Virus record (IMG/VR): IMGVR_UViG_3300020172_006002 | Span: 1 to 33,402 of that record | Origin: a virus | Direction: 5' to 3' (one strand) | Length of the DNA stretch: 33,402 nt | In this document: piece by piece, positions 15,528-22,585 of the stretch | How positions within the stretch are numbered: the first letter of the stretch is position 1 | Layout: each line of letters opens with the position of its first letter | Made by a program: the position numbers and the translations under genes | Notes under the pieces: model-generated | What the model saw: only the letters and a program-made list of their open reading frames with translations | Told to the model about the DNA's origin: nothing | The model's database searches: none

Positions 15528-16397
15528 CTACACTAATTCGTTTTGGTTTTTAAACAGGTAGCAGCCTTCAAAGGTCCCGCGAATTGCTGGTATCATTGTG
15601 GTGAGGTTGCCAGGGTAGCCGATGAATGTCTTGCATCGTGCCGATAAATGCAGCAATGCTAGGAATCGTGCGATATACTGAAATTTCGTAATCGAATTGC
15701 GTCTAACGAATTCGACATCATTCATTTGGCATAGATTATTATGAAACCCTGCGCCACGCGTAAATGGTAATTCTTCTAACACAAGTGCATATTTGAAACG
15801 CCTAAACTCGTCAGCTAAATCATGGTCATCAGTCTGTACAATGATTCTCGAGCCGAATGACGCTTTTTGGGCCAGCTTTACATAATCTGAAGCCTGCGGC
15901 AATGCAAGCTCCTTTAATTTGTCAGTCCCTCTTGCCCATATAAAAGTCGTGTTTTGTGGATCGACGTCGTTGGTGCTTACGATCCTCAGCAATTCATCGC
16001 GGACTAGCCAGTTAGGCGTGAAAAACTCCGCTAGTGCGTTCAATGCGGCTAGGTTTTTTTCGATCAATGCTCTGTCGAATAATGTCCAGCCGTTAGATAA
16101 CCCGTATGATGTTGGGTAAAGCTCGGATACGACCCTTTTGGCTTGGTCTTGTGTGATGTGCCTGTTCGTATGCTGAAAGAACAAAGGGTGAAGATTGAGA
16201 TCATTAACGTACTCAGCCAATTTCCAGATTATTCGTTGTGGATTGTGTCCAAGTGAGATGATTTTGGCTAAACCGTGCATAGCCACCATCATGTTTGAAC
16301 AGATTCCGTAAATCCTGTGCAGGGTGTATGTATTGGTAGATGGGTCAAAATTGTGTTGATGGACCAAACCAAGATTTATGCGATCTAATTCTATCAT
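15528..16397 (-). CDS. Fucosyltransferase-like (GT23-type) glycosyltransferase
   Basis: This 289-residue protein is the only sugar-block gene on the minus strand. The C-terminal half carries TFIWARGTDKLKE, then IIVQTDDHDLADEFRRF, then FIGYPGNLTTMIPAIRG. This order (R-x-T-D-K, T-D-D, then a Gly/Asn-rich donor loop) follows alpha-1,6-fucosyltransferases and NodZ-like enzymes. The N-terminal half, with HRIYGICSNMM and WTLFDRALIEKNL, is less clear. By family it would transfer fucose or a related 6-deoxy sugar from an NDP donor; the acceptor is unknown. It converges on the nucleotidyltransferase with 18 bases between the stops and diverges from the 16455 gene across a 57-base spacer. Confidence 0.62.
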   Translation of the reverse strand: MIELDRINLGLVHQHNFDPSTNTYTLHRIYGICSNMMVAMHGLAKIISLGHNPQRIIWKLAEYVNDLNLHPLFFQHTNRHITQDQAKRVVSELYPTSYGLSNGWTLFDRALIEKNLAALNALAEFFTPNWLVRDELLRIVSTNDVDPQNTTFIWARGTDKLKELALPQASDYVKLAQKASFGSRIIVQTDDHDLADEFRRFKYALVLEELPFTRGAGFHNNLCQMNDVEFVRRNSITKFQYIARFLALLHLSARCKTFIGYPGNLTTMIPAIRGTFEGCYLFKNQNELV

Positions 16398-16454
16398 TGG
16401 TCACCAATATAAAGCTTGTGATCAACGGTATATTTTACCAGTTTAGGAGAAGCG
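16398..16454. promoter_or_regulatory. Short divergent intergenic region
   Basis: These 57 bases separate divergent genes and must hold the start signals of the minus-strand gene unless it is read from far upstream. Visible are AGGAGA (16445-16450) serving the plus-strand gene and an AT-rich patch, CAATATAAAGC. No clear -35/-10 pair can be assigned on either strand. Confidence 0.3.
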
Positions 16455-16877
16455 ATGGGACATGTGGAAGAAGATGATCGTTCTGTTAAAACGGATATGC
16501 TCTACGGTGTGGCTAAGTATTTCGCTTCGATCATTAATTCTTATAAAGCGGGGAATGGGTCGATGTGGTTTGTCAATGATGAAATCACTATAACAGTTGC
16601 TAGGCAGAATTATTATGATTCAGTCGAATTTAATTGCCGTGATTTCAGGTATTTCATTACGCAATATGACGTCGATGAATACCGATTTACTGTGGTGCGT
16701 AAACCAGTTGTGGAAGTCTTGTCTGAGCTGCTATTCACGGGCGATGATTTACTTAAGCATGATTTATTCTCTAGAAGGTTAAAGAATCGCTTAAAGCATG
16801 CTGCCGAGGTGAATGAGCTTGGATTAGGCAGGCCGACAGACCAATTTTCACCTGTAGGGTCGCTTGAAAATGGATAA
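16455..16877 (+). CDS. Unknown protein, 140 aa
   Basis: I do not recognise this protein. It is soluble and mixed alpha/beta, with a central part rich in aromatics and hydrophobics (MWFVNDEITITVARQNYYDS) that suggests a small beta sheet, and a helical, basic C-terminal half (LFSRRLKNRLKHAAEVNE). AGGAGA precedes the ATG. The 3' end overlaps the start of the following glycosyltransferase by eight bases, so the two are likely co-translated. It has a faint resemblance to the small protein at 21425 (hydrophobic helix, then G-x-M-W-x-V). Confidence 0.6.
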   Translation: MGHVEEDDRSVKTDMLYGVAKYFASIINSYKAGNGSMWFVNDEITITVARQNYYDSVEFNCRDFRYFITQYDVDEYRFTVVRKPVVEVLSELLFTGDDLLKHDLFSRRLKNRLKHAAEVNELGLGRPTDQFSPVGSLENG

Positions 16878-17646
16878 AAAGGTAGCTTTAATAAGCCTGT
16901 TTCGTAATAATAGTGCTGATGTTGGACGCATCGTTTCCGAATATCGTCAGCATGGGTTCACGCCAGATCGGCTGATAAGAATTTGCGTAGAAGGAGACAG
17001 TGAGGACGATACCTTTGCTGCTCTTGAGTCGGCGTCGAAGTCAATCCCACTTGTGCTGCGAAAATTCGACCAAGGCAACCCGCACTACAAAAGCGAGATC
17101 AATCAACATCGGCTAGAATGCCTTACGAGGTGCTGGAATATAGGCCTTGAGTTGTTTTTAGAGTCTGATGCCGAGTTTGGCATGATCATTGATTCTGACA
17201 TTGCGATGCCTGATAATATTATTCCTATATTATTACAAGAGTGTCGCGGGATTATTGCTCCTTTGATGCTATTCGAAGCGTCTATGTTCTTCAGGGACAC
17301 CTGGGGATATAGAGACTTAAATGACAATGACTTTTACAACCATCCTCCTTTCACTGGGAATTTCGATTGGCTTAAACCATTTGAAGTAAGTAGTGTAGGA
17401 TTGCCTTTCTTCCATCGTAACATCATAGAGTCGGGTTTAAGATTTGCCGATGACGAAGTGGTAGGATTTTGCCGCGCTGCAAGAAGGCAAGGACATAGGA
17501 TCTTTGCCACACCTAACGCGAGAGTTTACCACCCAAGAGTAGTGGAGGTTCCTAAAGTTTATGATCGAGAATGGTTCGTCCCTAGTCACATTAGCCATCC
17601 AGGACAGGGTGTACGGATTCGTGCTCAGAAAAGACGCCGTCCCTAA
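16870..17646 (+). CDS. GT2-like glycosyltransferase
   Basis: The 258-residue product has a GT-A arrangement: an N-terminal strand VALISLFRNNSADVGRIV, then LIRICVEGDSEDDT (donor-base Asp), a conserved Arg/Trp-Asn helix (RLECLTRCWNIGLELFL), and a DxD-type metal site in MIIDSDIAMPDN. Downstream GLPFFHRNIIESGLRF and DDEVVGFCRAARRQGHRIFA form the acceptor-side half, with the ED/DE and R-R-Q-G-H-R-I elements seen in GT2 and Anp1-like enzymes. The ATG at 16870 is taken as the start; a TTG two codons earlier has closer spacing to TAGGG. The 3' end overlaps the cupin gene. The sugar and acceptor are unknown. Confidence 0.75.
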   Translation: MDKKVALISLFRNNSADVGRIVSEYRQHGFTPDRLIRICVEGDSEDDTFAALESASKSIPLVLRKFDQGNPHYKSEINQHRLECLTRCWNIGLELFLESDAEFGMIIDSDIAMPDNIIPILLQECRGIIAPLMLFEASMFFRDTWGYRDLNDNDFYNHPPFTGNFDWLKPFEVSSVGLPFFHRNIIESGLRFADDEVVGFCRAARRQGHRIFATPNARVYHPRVVEVPKVYDREWFVPSHISHPGQGVRIRAQKRRRP

Positions 17647-17974
17647 TCAGACAACATTCTACTCCCATCCTGATGATTCGCAACAGGTTGGCCATATAGT
17701 TTATAAGAAGGGCTCGAAGATCCCACGCCACGTCCACAGAGTGGTGAAAAGGCAAGTGGAAAGAACCACCGAAGTGCTGCTGGTCCAGACAGGCACTTGC
17801 AAATGCTACTTCCACGATGATGAGGGAGTGGTAGTGATTACTGTTGAGTTGAGGACCGGTGACGTTCTCTGCATACTTGATGGTGCACATTCATTTGAAT
17901 TTTTGCAGGATACTGTTATGCTAGAGGTGAAGCAGGGGCCGTATCTTGGCAAGGATGAGAAGATCATATTATGA
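17609..17974 (+). CDS. Cupin-fold protein of sugar-biosynthesis clusters
   Basis: This small single-domain cupin, about 121 residues, has the metal-site pattern: PRHVHRVVKRQVERTTEVLLV (cupin motif 1 with two His and a Glu) and LCILDGAHSFEFL (motif 2 with His), ending in MLEVKQGPYLGKDEK. Close relatives that I recall sit in O-antigen and capsule loci beside aminotransferases; it does not look like the FdtA-type 3,4-ketoisomerase, so the reaction is open. The start is uncertain. GTG at 17609, preceded by AGGA, is preferred because homologues begin near VYGFVL. ATG at 17561 would add 16 residues and deepen the overlap with the glycosyltransferase. Its TGA overlaps the aminotransferase ATG. Confidence 0.75.
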   Translation: MYGFVLRKDAVPNQTTFYSHPDDSQQVGHIVYKKGSKIPRHVHRVVKRQVERTTEVLLVQTGTCKCYFHDDEGVVVITVELRTGDVLCILDGAHSFEFLQDTVMLEVKQGPYLGKDEKIIL

Positions 17975-19053
17975 TTCCAGTCTGCGCACCACATGTTGCT
18001 GAATTAGAGTTACAATATCTGGCTGATTGCGCCAAGTCAGGATGGATTGGAGCTGGGCCTTACATCGAACGATTCGAGTCTGAATGGTCCACATATTGCG
18101 GCCGAGCCAATGGGATGGCTGTCTCCAACGGAACTGTGGCTCTTGAATTGGCGATCAAGAGCCTGGACATACCTGTAGGGAAGAAGGTGCTCTTACCGTC
18201 TTTCACGATCATCAGTTGCGCACTCGCTGTGATAAAAAACGGCCTGGTGCCAGTCTTCGTCGATGTGGACCCCAGCACTTTTTGCATCGATCCCGACGAC
18301 GTTGCGAGGGTAATAGATAAAGACACTGCCGCGATGATAGTCGTGCATATGTATGGTCATCCGGCTCCAATGGATCATCTCTCAGCCATAGCCAAAAATC
18401 ATGGGTTATTAGTCATCGAAGACGCTGCGGAGGCACACGGAGCACTGTACAAAGGCCGTCGATGTGGGTCTTTTGGCGATGTCAGTTGCTTCAGTTTTTA
18501 CAGCAACAAAATCATTAGCACCGGCGAAGGTGGTATGGTGCTGGCAGATGATCCCATTATCGCCGACAAAGTCAGAAGCTATCGGAACTTATGCTTTGGA
18601 CTAGGTGCTGACAGGTTTATTCACACCGGCCTTGGTGGCAATTCTCGCATGACAAACATGCAGGCTGCCATTGGTTGCGCACAAGTATCACAGATCGGTG
18701 AATTTCTAAATGCCAAAAAGCGTATGGCTCATGTTTATGACGATGGTTTAGAGGGGCTTTCGGTGATTCGCCCGTCGATTCGAGACGGTTGTGATCCTGT
18801 TTATTGGATGTATGGTATCTTGGCTAGAAATAGCAAAGCATTAGCTGAAGCGTTGCGGAAAGATGGGATAGACACTCGCCCGTTCTTCTATCCTTTACAC
18901 ATGCAACCCGTTCTCGCTCAGTTTACCACAAGACCCCTGCCGGTGTCGGAAAGCATTTCTGAATTCGGATTGTACCTGCCGAGCAGCATAGATATTAGTG
19001 CTGAAGATCAGAAATTTGTTATTGAAGCTATCAGGAGGTTTTATGGTATTTGA
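17971..19053 (+). CDS. DegT/DnrJ/EryC1/StrS-family sugar aminotransferase
   Basis: This is a PLP-dependent enzyme that moves an amino group, usually from glutamate, onto a keto-sugar nucleotide. At 360 residues it is full length. It begins IPVCAPHVAELELQYLADC and GWIGAGPYIERFE, has the cofactor loop SNGTVALELAI, PLP-contacting Asp151 in IEDAAEAHGA, and the Schiff-base Lys180 in FSFYSNKIISTGEGGM. LGGNSRMTNMQAAIGCAQ and TRPFFYPLHMQP are substrate-side family motifs. The general pattern is nearest to the perosamine-synthetase branch (4-amination), although 3-amination cannot be excluded. Start and stop overlap the cupin and methyltransferase genes, so the three are one translational unit. Confidence 0.92.
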   Translation: MIPVCAPHVAELELQYLADCAKSGWIGAGPYIERFESEWSTYCGRANGMAVSNGTVALELAIKSLDIPVGKKVLLPSFTIISCALAVIKNGLVPVFVDVDPSTFCIDPDDVARVIDKDTAAMIVVHMYGHPAPMDHLSAIAKNHGLLVIEDAAEAHGALYKGRRCGSFGDVSCFSFYSNKIISTGEGGMVLADDPIIADKVRSYRNLCFGLGADRFIHTGLGGNSRMTNMQAAIGCAQVSQIGEFLNAKKRMAHVYDDGLEGLSVIRPSIRDGCDPVYWMYGILARNSKALAEALRKDGIDTRPFFYPLHMQPVLAQFTTRPLPVSESISEFGLYLPSSIDISAEDQKFVIEAIRRFYGI

Positions 19054-19804
19054 TGCTGGTTATTCTGCCGTTTACGATCTGCTGTATCAAGACGTTGATT
19101 ATGCTGGTGCCGTTGACCAGGTCGAGTCGCATCTCTCGGACGGCATGGGTCTGACTCTTCTTGACTTAGGATGTGGCACAGGTAGGCATCTCGAATTTTT
19201 TAAACATCGTCACAAGAAGGTAGTCGGCGTTGACATTTCAGCGGGAATGCTTAAGCGCGCCGCGCAGTTAAATCCTGATGTGGAACTGTTGTGCCAAGAT
19301 GCACGTTCGTTTGTGTTGAATGGCCATTTTGACGTTGTCGTTATGATGTCAGCCGTGCTGTGCTATCAAATCACTAACCAAGACGTTATCGATACGTTTC
19401 GCAGGGTTCACGACCATCTTGTGCCAGGTGGGTTGTTCATATTCGACGTCTGGCATGGGCCAACCGTTCTGTACACAAAGCCAGAGCGGCGAGCAAAACG
19501 CATACAAGATAAGGACTTCGACCTGATCAGGGTGGTTGAGCCGAAAGTGCATTTGATGACTAACATGGTCACATGTTCTTATAGCTGGAAGTTTGTAAAG
19601 AAAGACGAGGATGTCGATATCGGTGCGGCTTATGCCGATGGGAGCGAGGTGCACAAGGCACGTTATTTCTTCCCAACCGAAATAGATTTGTTCGCCAGAA
19701 CAACTGGGTTTGATGTTTTAAATGTCGCTAGGGCCGACAACGGCAAGCCGTTTGGCGAAAATGATGATTACTGGCACGCTCGGTATGTGCTGCAACGGGT
19801 ATGA
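19043..19804 (+). CDS. Class I SAM methyltransferase, probably acting on a sugar
   Basis: The 253-residue product starts at the ATG behind AGGAGG at four bases; an in-frame TTG at 18998 has no ribosome-binding site. The Rossmann motifs are clear: LTLLDLGCGTGRHLEFF (motif I), KVVGVDISAGML (motif II acid), LLCQDARSF, FDVVVMMSAVL (motif IV) and HDHLVPGGLFIFDVWHGPTV. The last segment, with FDVW after the PGG turn, is like the N-methyltransferases of amino sugars such as TylM1 and DesVI. Following an aminotransferase directly, N-methylation of an amino sugar is the best inference, with O-methylation as the alternative. It overlaps the aminotransferase by 11 bases. Confidence 0.85.
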   Translation: MVFDAGYSAVYDLLYQDVDYAGAVDQVESHLSDGMGLTLLDLGCGTGRHLEFFKHRHKKVVGVDISAGMLKRAAQLNPDVELLCQDARSFVLNGHFDVVVMMSAVLCYQITNQDVIDTFRRVHDHLVPGGLFIFDVWHGPTVLYTKPERRAKRIQDKDFDLIRVVEPKVHLMTNMVTCSYSWKFVKKDEDVDIGAAYADGSEVHKARYFFPTEIDLFARTTGFDVLNVARADNGKPFGENDDYWHARYVLQRV

Positions 19805-19813
19805 TGGCACGCA

Positions 19814-19838
19814 CAAATATATCGTATGCATATATTTG
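19814..19838 (+). promoter_or_regulatory. AT-rich hairpin overlapping the ribosome-binding site of the 19849 gene
   Basis: CAAATATAT (19814-19822) and ATATATTTG (19830-19838) form a perfect 9-bp stem around a seven-base loop. The Shine-Dalgarno TGGAG (19837-19841) overlaps the 3' arm by two bases. The stem is weak because it is AT-rich, so any translational effect would be temperature- or context-dependent. The palindrome could also be an operator or promoter element. Confidence 0.4.
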
Positions 19839-19848
19839 GAGTATCGGT

Positions 19849-20490
19849 ATGAACGACATCGAGTACCTTGCACGTTTTATTACAGAAGACGTGAACCACA
19901 AGCATATCATCAAGGAATCGAGCTTAAGTAAGCTATATGATTATGCTACCAAATACGACTGCGCTATTATTTCAGCCAACAGGGGTAATCCAGCAGATAG
20001 CACTAACTGTGCCGGAGACAAGCTTCCGAATTTAGATGACGTCTATGGTAGATCTACGGCCGTTCAAGGTCAAAATAGACGTAAGACCAAGAAATATACG
20101 ATCAACCAGACCAACACAGCCCAATTGAAAGGCGAGCTCCAAGCCTTTGGATACGTCGTAGTGCCGGTGCGCGGGGCCTATCTCGAAGAATTGAGCCCGC
20201 AAGTGCACCGCAGAGTGAGTGAGAATTCATTTTTTGTGGTGAACGTTTATGATGATATTCAATTTAACCACAATATGTCTGATCTTGGTATCAAGTACTG
20301 CCAAGATTCTGTCCTTTTGAGCCCTAAGGGTGCGACATCAGCGTATTTGGTTGGTACCAACAATGCTGAATGGCCTGGTTTAGGCGGTGAAGCACGGCTT
20401 GGTCGGCTATTTGCTGGTGAGCCGGAAGGTGCTCAACAGTTTCATACGCGTGTAAATGACAGGCCTTTTTCTTTCAGAGAGCAGAATTAA
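19849..20490 (+). CDS. Conserved phage protein of unknown function
   Basis: I recognise this as a family recurrent in T4-like and other large phages, but I know of no assigned function. Visible family landmarks are AIISANRGNP near the N-terminus, LKGELQAFGYVVVPVRGAYLEE, SENSFFVVNVYDD, GIKYCQDSVLLSPKG, AYLVGTNNAEWPGLG and the C-terminal VNDRPFSF. The fold looks alpha/beta. The 213-residue reading uses the ATG at 19849 behind TGGAG rather than the ATG at 19801, which overlaps the methyltransferase stop and lacks a good site. The region between those two ATGs contains a hairpin. Confidence 0.75.
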   Translation: MNDIEYLARFITEDVNHKHIIKESSLSKLYDYATKYDCAIISANRGNPADSTNCAGDKLPNLDDVYGRSTAVQGQNRRKTKKYTINQTNTAQLKGELQAFGYVVVPVRGAYLEELSPQVHRRVSENSFFVVNVYDDIQFNHNMSDLGIKYCQDSVLLSPKGATSAYLVGTNNAEWPGLGGEARLGRLFAGEPEGAQQFHTRVNDRPFSFREQN

Positions 20491-20497
20491 AGACCAC

Positions 20498-20806
20498 ATG
20501 GATCTACACGCTTTATTAGTATACTTGTTGTGCACTGCCAATTTTATGGGTGCTGTGGCTGTTGGGTTTATGGGATTGGTCTTAGTGGCGATGTCACTGT
20601 CGGGCTCAAAGGGACCACCACCGTCTAGTTTTAGCCTAATTGTCACTTCATTCTTGTTGCTATTCTGCATATTGGCCAGTTGTGGTTTAGTGCCTCTTCT
20701 TATCAGCGATCGCATAGCTGCTCTGCTTGTTTCTGGTGCTCCTCTTGTGATCTTCTGGTGCATCATCGCTTACACCAGCTTTCGTACTAAATTTAGCAAG
20801 GATTGA
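20498..20806 (+). CDS. Small membrane protein with about three transmembrane helices
   Basis: The 102-residue product has three strongly hydrophobic stretches: ALLVYLLCTANFMGAVAVGF extending into the next residues, SFSLIVTSFLLLFCILASCG, and AALLVSGAPLVIFWCIIAYT. They are separated by a Ser/Gly/Pro loop and a short polar turn, and followed by a basic C-terminus (RTKFSKD). There is no cleavable signal peptide pattern and no recognised family. The ATG at 20498 follows the previous stop by seven bases with only weak purine-rich sequence before it. It probably sits in the host inner membrane. Superinfection exclusion or a lysis-related role is possible but unsupported. Confidence 0.6.
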   Translation: MDLHALLVYLLCTANFMGAVAVGFMGLVLVAMSLSGSKGPPPSSFSLIVTSFLLLFCILASCGLVPLLISDRIAALLVSGAPLVIFWCIIAYTSFRTKFSKD

Positions 20807-20845
20807 TTTCATTTCTGTGTATTTAAAGTGCAGGAGGTGCGTCCT

Positions 20846-21139
20846 GTGCCCTGTTCAACATTACCAGAAGAGTCTGTGGATTCGGCGGTACTGCCGCCTT
20901 ATAATCTCATCATTTTTAATGATGACCACCACACATTTGAGTTCGTCGTAGCCATTTTAATGAAAGTGTTTCGTAAACCAGTAGAAGAGTCGTTTCGACA
21001 CGCTCTCGAAACCCATGAGACTGGCAGATCAATAGTGTGGTCTGGCTCAAAAGAACTGGGTGAGCTTAAATTGGATCAGCTGACTACTTTTCATGAAGGT
21101 GAAAAAGGGCCGATGTCGGCGGCTTTGGAGCCAGGATGA
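20846..21139 (+). CDS. clpS: ClpS-like N-degron adaptor
   Basis: ClpS delivers N-degron proteins to the ClpAP (or ClpCP) protease. The 97-residue product carries PPYNLIIFNDDHHTFEFVV at 17-35, matching the ClpS substrate pocket, where Asn25 and Asp26 correspond to E. coli Asn34 and Asp35. His57 in ETHETGRSIV corresponds to E. coli His66. The ELGELKLDQL helix matches the ClpA-binding side. The gatekeeper equivalent of Met40 appears to be Phe31. The GTG start at 20846 is chosen because AGGAGG lies eight bases before it; an in-frame GTG at 20828 lies upstream of that site. The end GPMSAALEPG resembles planctomycete ClpS forms. Its stop overlaps the next start (ATGA). Confidence 0.85.
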   Translation: MPCSTLPEESVDSAVLPPYNLIIFNDDHHTFEFVVAILMKVFRKPVEESFRHALETHETGRSIVWSGSKELGELKLDQLTTFHEGEKGPMSAALEPG

Positions 21140-21414
21140 ACATTGACTCATACTTGCGTTTGCTATTTAGGGAAGCCTCGGGTCAGGAATGGGCTCCGTT
21201 TCGCAAGTTAAACCATGGGGCAACGTTGCTGTTCTTTAAAAATAAAAAGACAAAGAGAGTCGTATATGTTGACCCATCGGACACAAAAGTCACTTTCATA
21301 GATTACAATCTTTTGATCTGCAAATGTGACTTAGAATGTCATGAAGAATCGGTAACTAAGTTGCGTTGGTTCCTATGCAATAGCGAAGTTAGGAAAGGAC
21401 GAGGCCGTGCATAG
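21136..21414 (+). CDS. Unknown protein, 92 aa, coupled to clpS
   Basis: I do not recognise this protein. It starts inside the ClpS stop codon (ATGA), with GGAG upstream, so translation is probably coupled to ClpS. The sequence is small alpha/beta with a likely beta hairpin (ATLLFFKNKKTKRVVYVDPS), four cysteines in the second half (Cys pairs in LLICKCDLECHE), and a basic tail (EVRKGRGRA). The cysteines are not spaced as an obvious zinc finger. It may be a ClpS partner or regulator, but only adjacency supports that. Confidence 0.6.
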   Translation: MNIDSYLRLLFREASGQEWAPFRKLNHGATLLFFKNKKTKRVVYVDPSDTKVTFIDYNLLICKCDLECHEESVTKLRWFLCNSEVRKGRGRA

Positions 21415-21424
21415 TGGACCGACC

Positions 21425-21709
21425 ATGGCTGAAATAGATTTAAGAGTGGCTGATTATATCTCTAAGACTCTGACAGAGATCTATGGGACAATGTGGACTG
21501 TTGGTGATAGTGATAAATTTTTCTTTTTAACTTTTCGGGGATGTGAAATCCGGTCAGAGGACGGGCGCGAAGTGATGCTCGCCAATGTTGATGGCAATTA
21601 CTTCCTTAAGACCGCTACCCCTGAAGGCCAATCGTTCATGCCGGTCAATGTGACTGACCATAAAGCTGTTGTTTCGATGATAAAACACTTTGAGATCGGT
21701 GCAAGATGA
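21425..21709 (+). CDS. Unknown protein, 94 aa
   Basis: I do not recognise this protein. The ATG at 21425 is preferred, although a GTG at 21407, overlapping the previous stop, is possible. An N-terminal helix (LRVADYISKTLTEIYG) leads into a beta-rich body (MWTVGDSDKFFFLTFRG, EVMLANVDGNYFLK). It faintly resembles the 16455 product in the helix and the G-x-M-W-x-V step. Its TGA overlaps the ATG of the next glycosyltransferase-like gene, so it belongs to the same transcription unit. Confidence 0.55.
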   Translation: MAEIDLRVADYISKTLTEIYGTMWTVGDSDKFFFLTFRGCEIRSEDGREVMLANVDGNYFLKTATPEGQSFMPVNVTDHKAVVSMIKHFEIGAR

Positions 21710-22575
21710 AAGCTCTGACGTGTGTCATCTGTTCGACTAGAACTTGGCAGGTCACCTGGAATAATTTTCGGACCCACTTGTTGCAAGTGACTGGTTCCGA
21801 TTTATGCCTGTCGATTGGTGTAAGCCAAGGCTACGACTTTAATAATCCACTATTTGACAACGCCAAGTATAAGTTTTTATATCCTGAGCCCGCAGACTAC
21901 GGCCATGCTTTCGATGCCGCTTGTGCAATGTCTGGTGCAACGCCTAATTGGCGGCAACTGCTTAAAATCAAGGACATATGGCTCGGTGGTATAGAAGACC
22001 CAAAATACCAGCAAATAAGCGGGTCAGCAATTCCGATTTTTTATAGATGGTGGCTTTGTAACAACCTTAGGATGCATGGTCTTCTGGACAAGTACGACTG
22101 GTTCATCATGACGCGGAGTGACAATTTCTTCGAGTATGACCATGTCAAGTTATCAGAATTAGACCCTGATTACATTTACATGCCAGAAAGTGAAGATTAC
22201 GGTGGGATTCAGGATCGGCACATAGTAGTTAGCAAGAAGCTCGTGTTAGCGGCACTTGATATCGCAGACCCAATGATACACCACGCTGATGACACTTTTG
22301 ACGGATTGTATCCGTTGCAGCCGATTAACATCGAAAGGTATCAGAAGTACGTATATGACTGTCGCGGGCTTACTGGTAGGATAGTAAGATTTCCACGTAT
22401 GATGTATCTTGTCAAGGGTGCAGCCGATAGCTCAAGATGGTCGCATGGCGTATTTGAGCCTCGTTGCAATAAGATTATCAAATACTATTCAGAGTTTGAG
22501 CTCGTTTGGGCTAACAAGCACAAGACCTTGATGCCAGTAATGTCACGTGTGCCAGTCATGAGGCCAGACATCTGA
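21706..22575 (+). CDS. Glycosyltransferase-like protein
   Basis: The 289-residue product has the general plan of the proteins at 13333 and 23282: an N-terminal strand (ALTCVICSTRTWQV), a middle helix (IPIFYRWWLCNNLRMHGLL) and then KYDWFIMTRSDNFFEYDH, which aligns with the R-x-R-x-D strand of the other two. Downstream, PESEDYGGIQDRHIVVSKK resembles the NEEDFAGINDQFAIG segment of the 23282 product, as expected for a donor or acceptor loop. I infer nucleotide-sugar-dependent glycosyl transfer from this shared plan; neither sugar nor acceptor is known. The start is coupled to the preceding stop (ATGA). Confidence 0.65.
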   Translation: MKALTCVICSTRTWQVTWNNFRTHLLQVTGSDLCLSIGVSQGYDFNNPLFDNAKYKFLYPEPADYGHAFDAACAMSGATPNWRQLLKIKDIWLGGIEDPKYQQISGSAIPIFYRWWLCNNLRMHGLLDKYDWFIMTRSDNFFEYDHVKLSELDPDYIYMPESEDYGGIQDRHIVVSKKLVLAALDIADPMIHHADDTFDGLYPLQPINIERYQKYVYDCRGLTGRIVRFPRMMYLVKGAADSSRWSHGVFEPRCNKIIKYYSEFELVWANKHKTLMPVMSRVPVMRPDI

Positions 22576-22585
22576 GGTAAACAAC

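Noticed and set aside
17609-17974. Cupin as an FdtA-type 3,4-ketoisomerase
   Set aside because: Its position fits such a pathway, but the motif pattern (PRHVHR, EVLLVQTG, EVKQGPYLG) is that of a different cupin group, so the specific enzyme name is not supported.
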